64,000 nt of DNA from Prevotella sp. UBA3776. Lineage in GTDB: Bacteria; Bacteroidota; Bacteroidia; Bacteroidales; Bacteroidaceae. The first letter of the stretch is position 1. Each line of letters starts with the position of its first letter. The notes beneath the pieces were generated by a model. The model had not been told where the DNA came from and did not search any database. It was given only the letters and a program-made list of their open reading frames with translations. Location: the NCBI GenBank assembly GCA_002369515.1, contig DFFM01000026.1, forward strand, positions 25,000 through 88,999. Reading direction: 5' to 3'. This document shows positions 28,362-36,902 of this stretch, piece after piece. The translations under genes and the position numbers were made by a program.

Positions 28362-29756
28362 TCAGTATGCTTGGTCGTCGTTGCGGAGGAAAGCGTTCTT
28401 GGCGGTGAGCCAGACGATGCGCAGGTCGAGCCAGAAAGTCCAGTTCTCGATGTACCAGATGTCGCGCTCCACACGCCCCTGCATCTGCCAGAGCTCCTTG
28501 GTCTCGCCACGGAACCCGTTCACCTGCGCCCAGCCAGTGATGCCGGGCTTGACGAAGTGGCGCACCATGTACTCGTCGATGAGTTTCCGATAGACCTCCG
28601 TGTGGTGCAGCATGTGCGGGCGCGGCCCCACCACGCTCATCTGTCCCTTCAGCACGTTGAAGAACTGCGGCAACTCGTCGATGTTGGTGCGCCGCATGAA
28701 GTTGCCGAACGAAAACTTTCGCGGGTCGTCGCGGGTGGCCTGCAGCGTGTCGGCCTGGTTGTTGACGTGCATGGAACGGAACTTGTAGCAGTAGAACTGC
28801 TGTCCGTTGATGCCGGTGCGCAGCTGCCTAAACAGGATGGGCCCCGGGCTCTGCCACTTGATGATGAGCGCCACCAACGGAAAGAGGGGCAGCATGACGA
28901 GCAGCATGAGCGTAGAAAAGACGAGGTCGAACAGCCGTTTGACAAACCGGTTGAGGGGCTGCGCCAGTGGCTCCTGATGATTGGTGAACACCACGTTGTC
29001 GCCAATGGTTTCGGGTTCCAGCTGCATGCCTATGCGCTCGAGCGAAACGGGCACGTAGAAAAAGCGGATGAGGTTGTTGTCGCAGTAGCTGGCAATGTTT
29101 CTTATCTGTTTGCTGCGGCTTCGGGGCATGCAGCAATAAATCTCGTCGGTTTGCGGATAGGGTGTGCGGTAGGTGCCCAAGTGAACCAGTTCGGCAGGGC
29201 ATCCCGCAATGGGCTCGTCGGCAATGTATCCCTTGACGCTGTAGCCCGTCGAGGGGTCGCTCACCAGGGCGCGGTAGATGTCGAGAATGGCTCTGTCGGA
29301 GCCAATGAGCAGCACCGAGCGCGTGTTGCGGCCCATTCGGCGAAAGCGTTTGAGCAACATGCGCTCGGCCAGGCGCACCAGCACCAGCACCACCAGCAGC
29401 AACACGGCAAACCAAAACAAAAACATGCCATAGGCACCCGTATAGATGAAAGGTTTGGCCATGGCATAGGAAAGCAGAGCATAGACTCCCACCAACGAAA
29501 TGACTTGCTTGATGATGCGGTCGGAGGCAGCCTTTCGCTCGTGCATGACCGTTGAGAAGCGCATCTGGCTGACGGCCATGGCAAAGTTGACAACCAAGAC
29601 GAAGTCGCCGTACTTGTCGTATGGAACTCGTTCGCCGATGTAGGTCTGATGCCACCAGAAGAAGACGACGAACAATAGGTTCAGAATGACAAAGTCGCCG
29701 GCTATGACAGCATATTTTATCAGCTCATTGGTTTTAGTATTGCGTGTGCTCTGCAT
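28362..29756 (-). CDS. WcaJ-like polyprenyl-phosphate sugar-1-phosphate transferase
   Basis: A 464-residue membrane enzyme that starts exopolysaccharide or envelope glycan synthesis by loading a sugar phosphate onto undecaprenyl phosphate. Four to five membrane helices lie in about 1-130, a Rossmann-like central part follows (SVLLIGSDRAILDIYRAL), and the C-terminal transferase domain (about 265-464) shows KRLFDLVFST, SPGPILFRQLR, YKFRSM, DELPQFFNVLKG, VGPRPH and KPGITGWAQVNG. This is the full pattern of the family. The sugar is not predictable. No other glycan genes adjoin it here, but a glycan cluster lies 25 kb to the right. Confidence 0.9.
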   Translation of the reverse strand: MQSTRNTKTNELIKYAVIAGDFVILNLLFVVFFWWHQTYIGERVPYDKYGDFVLVVNFAMAVSQMRFSTVMHERKAASDRIIKQVISLVGVYALLSYAMAKPFIYTGAYGMFLFWFAVLLLVVLVLVRLAERMLLKRFRRMGRNTRSVLLIGSDRAILDIYRALVSDPSTGYSVKGYIADEPIAGCPAELVHLGTYRTPYPQTDEIYCCMPRSRSKQIRNIASYCDNNLIRFFYVPVSLERIGMQLEPETIGDNVVFTNHQEPLAQPLNRFVKRLFDLVFSTLMLLVMLPLFPLVALIIKWQSPGPILFRQLRTGINGQQFYCYKFRSMHVNNQADTLQATRDDPRKFSFGNFMRRTNIDELPQFFNVLKGQMSVVGPRPHMLHHTEVYRKLIDEYMVRHFVKPGITGWAQVNGFRGETKELWQMQGRVERDIWYIENWTFWLDLRIVWLTAKNAFLRNDDQAY

Positions 29757-29788
29757 GCTTTTTCTTAAGGTAGTAAGGGGAGAAAGGT

Positions 29789-29820
29789 GAAAAAGGGAGC
29801 GTCCGCCCCCTTTTCTTTTT
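29789..29820. terminator. Imperfect hairpin between the DUF3108 and WcaJ-like genes
   Basis: GAAAAAGGGAGCG pairs with CGCCCCCTTTTC with one bulge and one mismatch. On the minus strand a short T-run follows, on the plus strand a longer one. It probably ends or weakens transcription from the DUF3108 side. Confidence 0.5.
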
Positions 29821-30651
29821 TTATTTCACAATGGCCGTGACGGGGTTCTTGTTGCCTTTCATGTTCACCAGGAAAGCCTTGGCGCTGCCGAAGCGGAGGA
29901 ACATGTCCAGACGAATGGGGATGTGGTTGGCGTCGTCTGTGACGAAGAAACGCACAATCTCCTTGTAGTCGCGCTCGTCGTTCTCCTTTTCCAGATAGGA
30001 AAGCACCAGACAGCGGTATTTCACGCCGTTGTCGGCCTTGATGTTCTGCTTACCGCGGAATTTCAGCAAGGCGGTTTTCACGTCGTCGCCGTCGGCAATG
30101 GGAATCTTGATCACCTGCCCCTTGCTCCATCCCGAGGGGTCGAAGTTGCGGGCCCGCTGGAAGATGCTGATCATGTCGTAGATGCAGTCGTTCGAGGAAG
30201 TGTTTTTCCAGGTATGGTTGCCGCTGTTGTGCAACTCGTGCTGGCGCAGGTTCACCTTTGAGCCTTCGTAGCTGTAGAACACCTCGTCCACATAGTAGCG
30301 CTTGCCTTCGCGGGCTCCCTTGCGATAGTAGAAGGGCGCCAGCTCCTCGCTGATGTAGCAGAGCAGCGTGTCGCGCAGCATGAACATCTTGTCAACCTTC
30401 GAGTTGCTCTTTGTGGTGAGGCTCGTGCGGTAGGCCGGTTGGCCCTTGTATCGGCTGAGCACCGTTGACATGGATGCAGAGCCCGCGTTCACCCATACGA
30501 GTTTCCAGTTGTAGTACAGGTTGTAATACAGAAACTCACCCGACTTGAAAGCCGTATTCTTGAAGCTGCACTGGGCGGCCATTTGTGTGGGCATGGTCAC
30601 TGCGATTATGAGTGCCACGAGGCACATCTTCAGGATCTTTGTTGTTTTCAT
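29821..30651 (-). CDS. DUF3108 domain protein, exported
   Basis: A 276-residue protein with a signal peptide (about 1-26, MAAQ cleavage) and a beta-rich body matching DUF3108: FKSGEFLYYNLYYNWKLVWVNAG near the start and ADGDDVKTALLKFRGKQNI near the middle. The function of the family is unknown; the fold is probably an outer-membrane or periplasmic lipocalin-like barrel. Its ATG overlaps the stop of the Ig-like lipoprotein gene by four bases, so the two are almost surely translated from one message. Confidence 0.85.
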   Translation of the reverse strand: MKTTKILKMCLVALIIAVTMPTQMAAQCSFKNTAFKSGEFLYYNLYYNWKLVWVNAGSASMSTVLSRYKGQPAYRTSLTTKSNSKVDKMFMLRDTLLCYISEELAPFYYRKGAREGKRYYVDEVFYSYEGSKVNLRQHELHNSGNHTWKNTSSNDCIYDMISIFQRARNFDPSGWSKGQVIKIPIADGDDVKTALLKFRGKQNIKADNGVKYRCLVLSYLEKENDERDYKEIVRFFVTDDANHIPIRLDMFLRFGSAKAFLVNMKGNKNPVTAIVK

Positions 30652-32744
30652 TGTTCTTGGGTGTTGGTGGTTGTTTGTTGTGTCTGTTTTTGCTGCTTGA
30701 GCTGTTTTTGGGCCAGTTTGGCCTCTTTTTTCTTCAGTTTCCTTGCAGCCTTGTCCAGATTGTCGGGCATGTCGATGCCCAGTTTCTGGGCTCGATCATA
30801 GTTGCGGCTCCTCACGGTCTTGGCCTTGTCACCCTTCTGCTTGATGAGCTCGGCGGGCTTTTGCTTGCTCGCATTGATGGCCAGGGGGTTCCATGAGAGC
30901 ACGATGTCGCGCTTTGCGCGGCACTCTATGCTCTTGCTGTAGTAATACACCGTTTCGGCGTTGCGCCGGGCGTCATAGTCGCCAGTGTCCCAAATACCGT
31001 TGTCGTTGAAGTCTTCAAAGCAGCGCATGTAGTAGGTTCCCGGATTCACATAGAAGAACTCCGCCACCCCATCAACCACGGGTACGCTCTTGTAGGTGGA
31101 GTCGTTCTTGTCGAGCAGCTGGGCGATGACCTTTTTCCCGCTCATGTTGTTGATGGTCATGAGCAGCGAACTGTATTCGTCGGTGGAGCGCACCTTGAAT
31201 CCTTTCTTCTCGGCCTTGTTGGCCTGTCCGTAGATGTTGACGAACGAGGCGGAGTCAATTTCCAGACTGTACTCTATGCCCGGTCGCCATTCGCCCAACA
31301 GACGGAACGTGCGCGGTGCGCTCTCCACGGGCTGGAAGATGAAGGGCGAGTCGTACCAGAGCGTGTCGTGTTTGGCATACAGGTGAATGCCGGCCGTGTC
31401 GGCCTTGACCAAGGGTGCCGGCATCCTAACGGTGATGTTCTTGTCGGGATCCATTTCCGATGGCATGAAGAATTCTATTCTCAGCGGATTCTCCGGCTCC
31501 TTGTAGGGCCCCAAATCCTGGCCTTTCTTCTTGGCTTTTTCCGCTTTTTTGTTCCAGTCGTCTATTTCCTTTTGCTTCTTCTTCTGCCGTTTCTCATACG
31601 TCTCCTTCGGCATGAGCTCCAATTCCTCGGTCATCTTCGCCAACACCCCCGTCGTGTCGGTCCCCATGTAGGTCATTTCCATCCTCAGCGTGTCTTGGTT
31701 GATGAGCGCGCTGTCGCGCAGCCAGTAGGTGATGGAGTCTTTCTTCAGATTCGATTCCACCACCAGCGACTCGGCGTCGAAGTTGAGCGCTTTTATCTCG
31801 GGCAGCTCGTCGTGTCCGTAGGTGAAGAAAACGCTGAACCGGTTGGGCTCCGGGCGTTCGGCCTTGAGGAAGGCCCTGCTGGTGAGCACTTCGTTGAAAG
31901 CTCTGAGCACGATGTCGTCGGGAAAGAAGTGGGTGTAGTGTACCTGGCGTATGGAGTCGATGAAGAGCGAGTCACGCCAGATGGTGTCCGGTCTCACGTC
32001 GGGTTTGCAGGTTGTGGTGACCACCTGTTCGTTGAAGGCTATCTGTTCGCTTTTCTGGCTGAACTTGTAGTCGCCGTCCATGTCCTTGAGTGCATAGACG
32101 CGGTAGTTGCCGTTGGCGATGCCCTTGATGACAAAGTGGCCGCGGCTGTCGGTCCGGGCCACGCGCAGGAATGGTTCGTGGGTGAAGACCGTGTCGGAGA
32201 GATTGTCGTAGAGTCCCACCAGGATGCCCTGCACGGGCTCCAAGTTGCGCGCGCCGAGCACATAGCCCGACACTTCCATGGTGTCTATCCGGTCGCCGGT
32301 GGAGAAACTGTAGGTGTAGTTGCCCAGCGGGTTGTTCTCAGTGAAGTCGCTGATGGCGTCCGAGAAGTCGATGGTGTAGGTGGTGTTGGCTTTGAGCGAG
32401 TCGTTGAGCTGAACCACGATTTTCTTCCCCGAGGCCTTTATTTCGGGCATTTCGAGCTGCGGAGGCGAAACTACCACATTTTCGGTGGGATTGTCAATCT
32501 TGATGAATTCGTTGAAGATGATCGACACCTTCTTTGCCTTCACGTTGGTGCCCCTTTCGGCTGGCGACGCCCCCACCACGTAGGGTGGCGTCTCGTCGTA
32601 CCACCCGCCGTCGGGCTGCCCCATCTTTGCGCACGAGAGAATGAGCAACGACGACTGCACAACCATGGCGGCCAGCAGCGCCCATCGGGTCACCCTGCCC
32701 ATCAGTGCATGTCGGTCGGTGCCATTGTGTTTTTTTTCGTCCAT
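30648..32744 (-). CDS. Ig-like (SbsA type) lipoprotein
   Basis: A 698-residue lipoprotein, lipid Cys38 after WALLAAMVVQSSLLILS; an ATG at 32702 would give a more usual signal length. An SbsA-type Ig domain (about 50-150, ASPAERGTNVKAKKVSIIFN) is followed by a carboxypeptidase-regulatory-like segment (about 155-235, GHFVIKGIANGNYRVYAL), a long beta-rich middle, and a Lys/Gln-rich tail from about 650. Such proteins are common in Bacteroidetes and unexplained. The four-base overlap with the DUF3108 gene and the GH3-type ligase gene 42 bases upstream suggest a three-gene unit. Confidence 0.8.
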   Translation of the reverse strand: MDEKKHNGTDRHALMGRVTRWALLAAMVVQSSLLILSCAKMGQPDGGWYDETPPYVVGASPAERGTNVKAKKVSIIFNEFIKIDNPTENVVVSPPQLEMPEIKASGKKIVVQLNDSLKANTTYTIDFSDAISDFTENNPLGNYTYSFSTGDRIDTMEVSGYVLGARNLEPVQGILVGLYDNLSDTVFTHEPFLRVARTDSRGHFVIKGIANGNYRVYALKDMDGDYKFSQKSEQIAFNEQVVTTTCKPDVRPDTIWRDSLFIDSIRQVHYTHFFPDDIVLRAFNEVLTSRAFLKAERPEPNRFSVFFTYGHDELPEIKALNFDAESLVVESNLKKDSITYWLRDSALINQDTLRMEMTYMGTDTTGVLAKMTEELELMPKETYEKRQKKKQKEIDDWNKKAEKAKKKGQDLGPYKEPENPLRIEFFMPSEMDPDKNITVRMPAPLVKADTAGIHLYAKHDTLWYDSPFIFQPVESAPRTFRLLGEWRPGIEYSLEIDSASFVNIYGQANKAEKKGFKVRSTDEYSSLLMTINNMSGKKVIAQLLDKNDSTYKSVPVVDGVAEFFYVNPGTYYMRCFEDFNDNGIWDTGDYDARRNAETVYYYSKSIECRAKRDIVLSWNPLAINASKQKPAELIKQKGDKAKTVRSRNYDRAQKLGIDMPDNLDKAARKLKKKEAKLAQKQLKQQKQTQQTTTNTQEQ

Positions 32745-32786
32745 CTGGTTTCTTTATGTTATTGCAAACTCCTAACTCCCAACCTT

Positions 32787-34328
32787 TCAGCTCCCCTGCG
32801 CACCGTTCATCTCCATCATTTCTTCAATGATGTCGCGGCTGTTGCTCAACCGGGGAATCTTGTGCTGTCCTCCGAGCTTTCCCTTGTGCTTCAGCCAGTC
32901 GTTGAACAGGTCGCGGCGGGCGGTGACAATCTCCAGGTGCTGCAAGGTGATGTTCTTGTAGCGCTTGGCCTCGTAGTCGCTGTTGATTTCCTGCAACTTG
33001 CGGTCCAGCAGCTCGGCAAACTGGCCCATGTCCTGCGGCTCGCGCGAGAACTCGATAAGCCACTGGTGGCGGCAGTGCGCGTGGTTGTCCATGTAGATGG
33101 GGGCAGCCGTATATTCCAGCACTTCGGCGTTGGTCTGCTCGCAGGCATACTCCAGCCCCTTCTCGGCATTGTCAACGATGAGCTCCTCGCCGAAGGCATT
33201 GATGAAGTGCTTGGTGCGCCCCGTGATGACAAACTTGTAGGGATTCTTCTGCGTGAAGCAGATGGTGTCGCCTATCACGTAGCGCCACAGTCCGCACGAC
33301 GTGCTGATGACAATGGCATAGTTCTTGCCCGTCTCCACGCCCCAGAGCGGAACGGCATGCAAATGCTCGGGACTTTGCTGCAGCTCCTTCTCGCTGAACT
33401 CGTCCATGGGTATGAACTCGTAGAACACCCCGTAGTCGAGCATCAGCAGCAGCGCCGGGTCGGCAGCGTCCGACTGTATGCCGAAGAAACCCTCGCTGGC
33501 GTTGTAGGTCTCCATGTAGTGCATGTCGGGATTGTGGATGATGTCCTTGTACTGCTGGCGGTAGGGCGTGAAGGCCACTCCTCCGTGGAAAAACACCTCC
33601 AGGTTGGGCCACACCTCGTCAATGCTGCTCTTGCCGCTCACCTCGAGCACACGCGTGAGCACACTCATCATCCACGACGGCACACCGCTCAGGTTTGTTA
33701 CATTTTTCTGCCACGTCTCGCGGGCTATGCGGTCGCGCTTCACCTCGAAGTCGCCCAGCAGAGCGGTCTGCTTGCTCGGCACACGCACCAGATTGGCCAG
33801 CGGGTTCATGTTTTCCACCAGTATGGCGCTCAGGTCGCCCACCAGCGAGCCAGCAATGTTGTAGTTGGGCGAGTGGCTGCCGCCCAAAATCAGCGCATTG
33901 CCGTCGAACAGCCGCGAACGGGGGTGGTCCTTCAAATAGAGCGACACCACGTCCCAGCTGCCTGCATAATGAATGTTCTTCAGCCCCTCAGCAGAAACGG
34001 GAATGAACTTGCTCTTGTCGTTCGTCGTGCCCGACGACTTGGCAAACCATTTCACGCGCCCTGGCCAGAGCACGTCCTTCTCGCCGTGGCGCATGCGGTC
34101 GATGTCGCCCTTCAGCTGCTCATAACTGTTCAGCGGCACATTTCTCACGAAACTGCCGTAGTCGCCCACTCGGTCGAACTGATGGTTGTGCCCGTATTCC
34201 GTCATCCGGCCACGGGCTACCAGGTGTTCGAGCACTTTCCGCTGGAGCGCTTCTCCACCCTGAATATGATGTCTCAATGATTTCTGCCGCGGCAGAAACA
34301 CTTTCGACACAACACTACTTAAACTCAT
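32787..34328 (-). CDS. GH3 auxin-responsive-promoter-type acyl-adenylate ligase
   Basis: A 513-residue protein of the GH3 ligase family, named after a plant gene and unrelated to glycoside hydrolase family 3. The ATP/AMP motif SSGTTNDKSKFIPVS lies near residue 100, with FHGGVAFTPYRQQY, YNASEGFFGIQ and VITGRTKHFINAFGEEL as further family blocks. In plants such enzymes join amino acids to acidic hormones; the bacterial substrate is unknown. No signal peptide, so cytoplasmic. It has a promoter at about 34514 and a GC-rich leader of some 180 bases. Confidence 0.88.
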   Translation of the reverse strand: MSLSSVVSKVFLPRQKSLRHHIQGGEALQRKVLEHLVARGRMTEYGHNHQFDRVGDYGSFVRNVPLNSYEQLKGDIDRMRHGEKDVLWPGRVKWFAKSSGTTNDKSKFIPVSAEGLKNIHYAGSWDVVSLYLKDHPRSRLFDGNALILGGSHSPNYNIAGSLVGDLSAILVENMNPLANLVRVPSKQTALLGDFEVKRDRIARETWQKNVTNLSGVPSWMMSVLTRVLEVSGKSSIDEVWPNLEVFFHGGVAFTPYRQQYKDIIHNPDMHYMETYNASEGFFGIQSDAADPALLLMLDYGVFYEFIPMDEFSEKELQQSPEHLHAVPLWGVETGKNYAIVISTSCGLWRYVIGDTICFTQKNPYKFVITGRTKHFINAFGEELIVDNAEKGLEYACEQTNAEVLEYTAAPIYMDNHAHCRHQWLIEFSREPQDMGQFAELLDRKLQEINSDYEAKRYKNITLQHLEIVTARRDLFNDWLKHKGKLGGQHKIPRLSNSRDIIEEMMEMNGAQGS

Positions 34329-34513
34329 TCTTTATTTCTATGATTCGAATCTTCTTTTCTCTATGAATGCCAGTGGATGGCGCCACCTCCGTGCTCCCTA
34401 GACCTAATCTCACGCTGCAGAGACGTCACGGGGGGTGTCTCCACTCCGGCGCACAGGGAACCACGTCCGAAGACGCAAAAAAGAGGGGGGACGACTATCC
34501 GCCTTCCAACCTG

Positions 34514-34521
34514 CAAAGGTA
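34514..34521 (-). promoter_or_regulatory. -7 box for the GH3-type ligase operon
   Basis: On the minus strand this reads TACCTTTG. The -33 region is weak. Another minus-strand box (TATCTTTG) lies near 34619-34626. Confidence 0.55.
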
Positions 34522-34802
34522 CTGCAAATCTTTGTAATACCATTTAATTTTACTATTTTTAATGATTCTCCCCCACTCAAACTGAATTCAAACCGAATTT
34601 ATACACAAATGATTTTCCGCAAAGATACCACCACCAGGACGCTGAAAGCGTCATGTTGGTGGGGCGAAAGCTGAAAATCATTGGTTTTATATAATGCCGG
34701 AGCACTGCTACGGAGAACAAAGATGAGGGAGGAATAACCGATGCTGGCAGCGCGGATGGTGGCGGCGGTGGAGAAATGTTGAAGAATTAATCTGTGAAAA
34801 AT

Positions 34803-34833
34803 TTTGCCGTTACGCGCGAAACCACTATTTTTG
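34803..34833 (+). promoter_or_regulatory. Promoter of the sirtuin gene
   Basis: TTTG at 34803-34806, 19 bases, TATTTTTG at 34826-34833. Both boxes match the Bacteroidetes consensus. The leader to the ATG at 35036 is about 195 bases. Confidence 0.8.
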
Positions 34834-35035
34834 CAGAAAAATGTGCTGCATGCGGCAAAAACAAAACAACGAATGTAGCGAAGGAAGCGAAACAACGAAT
34901 GTTGCGAATGAAGCGAATTTGTGAATGTTGCGGAGGTTGCGAATTTTGCGAATGTTACTAAACTTCGGATTTTGCGGATGTAGCGAATTTGTAGGAAAAT
35001 CAAGAAACTGAATATAAACACACACAGACGAAGCT

Positions 35036-35764
35036 ATGAAAAAGAAAATAGTAGTACTGACAGGTGCCGGCATGTCGGTGGAGAGCGGACTGAGCACTTT
35101 CCGCGACGCCGACGGATTGTGGGAGAACTACCCCGTGGCACGGGTGGCCACGCATGAAGCGTGGGAGGACGACCCCGAGTATGTGAACAATTTTTACAAC
35201 ATGCTGCGCAAGAAGCTGGTGGAAGCCAAGCCCAACGAGGGCCATCGGCTGGTGGCTGGGCTTGAGAAGTGGTTCGACGTGACGGTGGTGACGCAGAACG
35301 TCGATAACCTGCACGAGATGGCAGGGTCGAGCCGGGTGGTCCATCTGCACGGCGAACTGATGAAGGTGTGCTCGAGCCGCGATGTCGATAATCCCGCCTA
35401 CCAGCGCACACTCTCGGCCCCCAACCTTGACGTGAAGCCGGGCGAGCGCGCCGGCGACGGTTCGCTGCTCAGACCGTTCATCGTGTTTTTTGGCGAGGGT
35501 GTGCCCAACATCACGCTGGCAGCCGAGGAGGCTCAGAAGGCCGACATATTCATCATCATCGGCACGTCGCTCAATGTCTATCCCGCCGCCGGACTGGTGC
35601 AGTATGTCACCCCGGGCGCACCCATCTATCTGATTGACCCCAATCCTGTGCGGGGCGCCGGCAGCAGGGGCATCAAGCAGATTCAGAAAGGTGCATCCGA
35701 AGGGATGCGCGAACTGACCGAGATTCTGACCGCCAACCAAGGAACCGAAAACCGAAAACCATAA
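35036..35764 (+). CDS. cobB: Sirtuin-type NAD-dependent protein deacylase without zinc cysteines
   Basis: A 242-residue cytoplasmic enzyme that removes acyl groups from lysines using NAD. GAGMSVESGLSTFRD binds NAD, TQNVDNLHEMAG is the ribose/nicotinamide motif, and HLHGEL holds the catalytic His. Downstream (GTSLNVYPAAGL) completes the Rossmann fold. The zinc-binding segment of most sirtuins has two CxxC pairs; here only one cysteine is present in KVCSSRDVDN, so the metal site seems absent. Short zinc-free sirtuins of this kind occur in Bacteroidetes. Followed by a YitT-like gene. Confidence 0.88.
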   Translation: MKKKIVVLTGAGMSVESGLSTFRDADGLWENYPVARVATHEAWEDDPEYVNNFYNMLRKKLVEAKPNEGHRLVAGLEKWFDVTVVTQNVDNLHEMAGSSRVVHLHGELMKVCSSRDVDNPAYQRTLSAPNLDVKPGERAGDGSLLRPFIVFFGEGVPNITLAAEEAQKADIFIIIGTSLNVYPAAGLVQYVTPGAPIYLIDPNPVRGAGSRGIKQIQKGASEGMRELTEILTANQGTENRKP

Positions 35765-35786
35765 ACCGTAAACTGTAAACCGTAAA
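35757..35786. repeat. gtttac-type word repeat behind the sirtuin gene
   Basis: ACCATAAACCGTAAACTGTAAACCGTAAA overlaps the end of the sirtuin gene and fills the gap to the YitT-like gene. It lacks the core seen at 9421 and 22770. Confidence 0.6.
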
Positions 35787-35800
35787 AAATCATAACAGAA

Positions 35801-36706
35801 ATGTCAAAGAAAACAGCATGGAAAGAGCTGCGCGACTATGTGTTGTTGGCCATAGCCATGATGTCCTACTGCATAGGATGGTGCATCTTTCTTTTGCCCA
35901 ACAACATCACAACGGGCGGCGTGGCCGGCATATCGTCGATTCTGGAGTGGAGCCCGCTGAAAATACCGGCTCAGGTCTCCTATTTCGCCATCAATGCGTG
36001 TCTGCTCGTCGTGGCCCTGAGGATATTGGGGTGGAAATTCTGCGTGAAAACCATCTATGCCGTGGTGGTGCTCACCGTGTCGCTCTCCATCATCCGCAAA
36101 TACACGGAAGGGCTCCATCTGCTGGCCGACCAGCCCTTCATGGCCAGCATTCTGGGAGCCGCTTTCTGCGGTACGGGCGTTGGTCTGGGTCTGGGCAGCA
36201 ACGGTTCGACGGGGGGCACCGACATCATTGCGGCCATCATCAACAAGTACCGCGACGTGTCGTTGGGGCGCGTCATCCTGATAGCCGACGTGATCATCAT
36301 CAGCAGCAGCTACTTTGTGTTGCGCGATTGGGAGCGCGTCATCTATGGCTATGTGGTGCTCTACGTCACGGCGTTCTGTCTGGACCAGGTGGTGAACTCC
36401 ATGCGCCGCTCGGTGCAGTTCTTCATCATTTCTGAGAAATACGAAGAGATAGGCCACCGCATCAACGAGAAGGCCCACCGGGGCTGCACCATCATCAACG
36501 GACAGGGATTCTACAGCGGGCGCGACGTGAAGATGCTCTTCGTGCTCTGCAAGAAGAGCCAGAGTGCCATGATTTTCCAGCTCATCGACGAGGTCGATCC
36601 GCATGCGTTCGTCTCGCAGAGCGCCGTCATCGGTGTCTATGGCGAGGGCTTCGACCGTTTCAAGGTGAAACGCCACAAGCCGCTGCCCAAGGCCGAGGAA
36701 ATGTAA
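35801..36706 (+). CDS. YitT/DUF2179 family membrane protein
   Basis: A 301-residue protein with about five membrane helices in residues 1-180 (LLAIAMMSYCIGWCIFLLP, ITTGGVAGISSIL, GLGLGSNGSTGGTDIIAAII) and a soluble C-terminal DUF2179 domain (about 215-290, GCTIINGQGFYSGRDVKMLFVL). This is the standard YitT architecture. The function is not established; a transport role is usually assumed. It lies 36 bases behind the sirtuin gene on the same strand. Confidence 0.9.
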   Translation: MSKKTAWKELRDYVLLAIAMMSYCIGWCIFLLPNNITTGGVAGISSILEWSPLKIPAQVSYFAINACLLVVALRILGWKFCVKTIYAVVVLTVSLSIIRKYTEGLHLLADQPFMASILGAAFCGTGVGLGLGSNGSTGGTDIIAAIINKYRDVSLGRVILIADVIIISSSYFVLRDWERVIYGYVVLYVTAFCLDQVVNSMRRSVQFFIISEKYEEIGHRINEKAHRGCTIINGQGFYSGRDVKMLFVLCKKSQSAMIFQLIDEVDPHAFVSQSAVIGVYGEGFDRFKVKRHKPLPKAEEM

Positions 36707-36726
36707 AGAAAAACGCGCGCTGTCCC

Positions 36727-36850
36727 TGACAACGAATTCATCGAATTGAACTGACAACGAATTCATCGAATTGAACGAATAAAGAGTATCACTTTTGGGG
36801 GGCGGATGGGCGCCTGCGGCCGACGAATCCTTCGAAATGTCCGCTTCATT
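36727..36850. repeat. 25-bp tandem duplication and a degenerate inverted copy of the 144-bp repeat
   Basis: Bases 36727-36751 and 36752-36776 are identical 25-base units. Bases about 36810-36850 (CGGCCGACGAATCCTTCGAA) read, on the minus strand, like the middle of the repeats at 45642-45787 and 62559-62702. An upstream in-frame extension of the OPT gene runs through this repeat and was not accepted. Confidence 0.65.
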
Positions 36851-36902
36851 CGCTGTCGTTAAAAACACTTCTGAAATATCAATAAACAAACAATACGAAA
36901 AG

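Larger units (their letters stand above)
34329..35035. other. Divergent spacer between the GH3-type ligase and the sirtuin genes
   Basis: About 700 bases without a gene. The left part (34370-34500) is a GC-rich leader of the ligase gene with several possible stems, such as GAGAC/GTCTC around 34420-34441 and GGTGGCGCC near 34375. The right part holds the sirtuin promoter and a long leader with repeated GCGAATGTTGCGAA words (about 34865-35000). Confidence 0.65.

Noticed and set aside
26758..28593. 611-codon plus-strand frame opposite the TPR regulator
   Set aside because: No domain, crosses tandem repeats and three minus-strand gene boundaries.
31368..34280. 970-codon open frame on the plus strand
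   Set aside because: It runs across two well-supported minus-strand genes and their spacer; translation is biased to V/H/L/R as in antisense shadows.
34329..34521. Cobalamin-type riboswitch
   Set aside because: A GCC.ACTG-like word is present, but the other conserved blocks of the cobalamin element are missing.
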